Of a stretch of 64,000 nucleotides of DNA, positions 62,030-64,000 are shown piece by piece. Made by a program: the position numbers and the translations under genes. Source of the stretch: Apostichopus japonicus (lineage: Eukaryota; Echinodermata; Holothuroidea; Aspidochirotida; Stichopodidae). The notes under the pieces were generated by a model, which saw only the letters and a list, made by a program, of their open reading frames with translations, did no database searches and was not told where the DNA came from. Within the stretch, counting starts at the first letter, position 1. Each line of letters starts with the position of its first letter. Location of the stretch: contig NC_092579.1 of NCBI RefSeq assembly GCF_037975245.1, forward strand, positions 1,911,001 through 1,975,000, given 5' to 3'.

Positions 62030-62208
62030 TCGAGATCCGGGTTTAGGTATCACAAAAGATTTCGAATTGTTTAGCATCATTTTTGATCTCTAAAGTAAGG
62101 CAAATATGTCACCAAAAAAATAACTATATTGTTCGATACAGGTGACAAACGCCTACAGTAGAATTGCGACCTTCCTTACCGGTTTCGAACCTCTGGACAT
62201 ACAATAAG
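62030..62208. repeat. Duplicated segment, copy 2
   Basis: Matches 61280-61442 at roughly 85-90% by eye, with a small insertion after ATGTCACCAAAA. It is cut at 62208 by the hAT element and resumes at 62577 with CAGCGTCCATAGCCTAGTGG. Confidence 0.85.
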
Positions 62209-62576
62209 CAGTGGCGTAGGAAGGTACTTTTGAGTGGGGGGGGGGGCTGAAGACTGATGGCCGGCCTGGGGGAGGGGTCTAAGGGGAGGGGGTGTCCCCC
62301 TCCCCTTTGGATTCTTTTTGCATTTCCAGGTGGCCTCAGATGCAATTTGGTGCAATATAGCACACTTCAACACCCACTCCATTTTGTAAATAATTTTGCA
62401 TTTTCACCTGGCCTTAGATGCAATTTGGTGTTCCAAATGAGATTTTTTTCTGATTTGGAAATGAAAAAGGGGTTTTCTGACTTGCTGAGCGGGGGGGGGG
62501 GCGGAATGATACTTCCGCCCCCCATATTTTTCACTGGGGGGCTGGCGCCCCCAGCCCCCCGGTTCCTACGCCCTTG
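62209..62576. mobile_element. hAT-like non-autonomous element in aquaporin intron 2
   Basis: The left end is CAGTGGCGTAGGAAGG and the complement of the right end is CAAGGGCGTAGGAACC. The flanks ACAATAAG (62201-62208) and ACAATCAG (62577-62584) are an 8-bp target duplication with one change. The uninterrupted paralogous site at about 61435 reads ACAATCGG, confirming the insertion point. Long G-runs (62236-62246, 62490-62500) lie inside. Confidence 0.9.
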
Positions 62577-62640
62577 ACAATCAGCGTCCATAGCCTAGTG
62601 GTTAGGGTGTCCGCATATAAGGCGGGAGATTTGAAATCAT
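62577..62640 (+). mobile_element. tRNA-like SINE head (family 2), partial
   Basis: GCGTCCATAGCCTAGTGG, then GGTGTCCGCATATAAGGCGG repeats the head seen at 61443-61490 but stops before a B box; unrelated sequence follows. Confidence 0.65.
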
Positions 62641-63374
62641 CAACAACTAACTAGACATCATGGCTATGATGACGTCATGATAGTTTAGGGTTGTTTGGAC
62701 TGTCTATTCGCCAAGACTGAGTAGATCTTGCAAATCACTGTGCTGCCGAAACGCCTAATCAAGCATACGGAAGAGTTTTGACAACATCGCACTATCGAGT
62801 TACAAATATTACTGTAAAACTATAAATATGACCGTCTTGCATATAATACGTTACCATGTTAAATAATCGTTTAAGAAAGTATAAGCAACCTGACTGATCG
62901 GCGTTTTGGTAATTTTCAGATTTTACTTTCTGTTCGAAGGGGTTAGAATTTTTCGTCCTAGGTAGGGGGGGACATTCATATTCGAGGTGTACTCGAATAG
63001 GTTTAAAGGTAAGCAATATGATATGGACTCTTCTACACTACCGTACAAACACGCCAGGAATGTGTTTGATTTTGATCAATCACGGAATCGTTTGACGTCA
63101 CAAAATCGACGACTGTTTCACGCACTGATGAATTATTTCATTCAGAAAATGGACTTGTTGATGACAAGGCTGAATGAACACCAGCCTACTCCCAACACTT
63201 GAACAAGAATATGTATTTTATACTTGGCTACGACTTGCAACAAGTCTAAATCACGCATAGGAAGTCCTCGATGATGTCATAAAGGGGTGTGGTGCCATGA
63301 CGTGTTATTTTAGTTTCTCAATGCTTTGATCATTCGATCTCGCCCCATATGTGAGTTAATATTAACCATATTCG
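62641..63374. other. Intron sequence without further features
   Basis: No exon or element recognised. Confidence 0.5.
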
Positions 63375-63590
63375 TGTTGTGTCCTGTCCTATATGGACAT
63401 GCATAACAATTCTACACTCATATAGTAATGTTTCCAGTCCTATATGGACAAGCATAACAATTCTACACTATATATATCGTGTTGTGTCCAGTCATATATG
63501 GACAAGCATAACAGTTCTACACTCATATCGAGTTGTGTCTAGTCCTATATGGACAAGCATAACAGTTCTACACTTATATCGTGTTGTGTG
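63375..63590. repeat. Tandem repeat of about 56 bp, four copies
   Basis: Each unit has GTCCTATATGGAC(A) followed by GCATAACA, TTCTACACT and a TATATCGTGTTGTGTC-like linker. It is followed by a G9 run at 63592-63600. Confidence 0.85.
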
Positions 63591-63997
63591 TGGGGGGGGG
63601 GCGAGGGAGAAATTCAAACACATTAATTAATGAAAACTAGTAATGCTATCAGGACGACCATCTCTAGAACAGTCTTGAGATTACACCATCGGGTTGATGG
63701 CTTTTTCAGCCTGACTCTGTCGACAAAGCGCTCTTCATAAATCTGGGGACACTTCTCCAATTTAAGTAATTGAAGCTGCGGGCATCTTCCAAAGCATTCT
63801 TTACAAGCATCAAATTAATTTCATAGCGAATGGAACATATTTCGATTTTTAATTTAATTTGGCCTATCTCAAATATTTTGTACTGTTCTCACTTGATTCT
63901 TTGAAAATATATTTCATGGAGTTGCTTCTTAAATTTATGCAAAAATTAACAGATATATTTATTTCAAGGATATTTGTTTGTACATATTTTGTTACAG

Positions 63998-64000
63998 GCT
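63998..64000 (+). CDS. Aquaporin exon 3, first codon (cut by the window edge)
   Basis: The last three bases, GCT (Ala), follow a plausible acceptor TTGTTACAG and fit phase 0 after Lys119. Vertebrate AQP8 has Ala after the matching Lys. Only one codon is visible, so this remains tentative. Confidence 0.4.

Larger units (their letters stand above)
61206..63997 (+). other. Aquaporin intron 2, filled with mobile elements
   Basis: About 2.8 kb. It contains a segment present twice (61280-61490 and 62030-62208 plus 62577-62625), a SINE split by an 87-bp insert, a hAT element and a 56-bp tandem repeat. It ends in a T-rich tract and ACAG at 63994-63997. Confidence 0.65.

Noticed and set aside
63379-63560. 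Serum response (CArG) boxes at CCTATATGG
   Set aside because: Only five A/T bases lie between CC and GG; a CArG box needs six, and the motif sits in a tandem repeat.

Overview
The window is AT-rich animal nuclear DNA with long introns, GT-AG splice sites, many microsatellites and minisatellites, and decayed non-LTR retrotransposons, tRNA-derived SINE-like copies and hAT-type miniature elements. Gene content and repeat style suggest a marine invertebrate, most likely a deuterostome such as an echinoderm. The species cannot be named from the sequence alone.

Two protein-coding genes are well supported, both on the + strand. (1) About 6.0-16.8 kb: a small-Maf bZIP transcription factor. One large 3' exon (16225-16758) carries the Maf extended homology region, basic region and leucine zipper. 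Two separate upstream exons each start with ATG just after an in-frame stop and end in phase 0 at a consensus donor: 6139-6177 (13 codons) and 13182-13370 (63 codons, rich in Gln, Pro and Tyr). Both fit the 3' exon in frame, so the locus could make a plain small Maf of 190 residues and a longer form of 240 residues. An apparent promoter (AP-1, CRE-like and two CCAAT motifs) lies just before the second start. (2) 60.4 kb to the right edge: the first coding exons of an aquaporin of the AQP8 type (first NPA box in SGGHFNPALS). A third exon appears to begin three bases before the window ends.

Layout: 0-6 kb holds a 2-kb array of a 53-bp repeat upstream of the Maf exons. The Maf introns (6.2-16.2 kb) hold short tandem repeats and a small antisense ORF. 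Between 16.8 and 60.4 kb I find no convincing gene. This stretch holds a 225-bp four-copy array (23.1-24.0 kb), a simple-repeat cluster (26.9-27.9 kb), a retroelement island with two LINE reverse transcriptase C-termini and a SINE (29.2-30.9 kb), a 196-bp duplication (33.7-34.1 kb), a foldback element with a 6-bp target duplication (39.0-39.6 kb), a second SINE copy (44.3-44.6 kb), a 21-bp minisatellite (49.9-50.7 kb), a hAT element (52.1-52.5 kb) and a hAT element nested in a relative (57.5-58.6 kb). Aquaporin intron 2 (61.2-64.0 kb) contains a duplicated segment; one copy is split by a hAT element and the other contains a SINE split by an 87-bp insert.

The two genes show no functional link; they are separated by more than 43 kb of repeat-rich sequence. 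The most interesting biology is the possible two-start Maf locus. The clearest genome-evolution signals are the nested insertions with intact target-site duplications.
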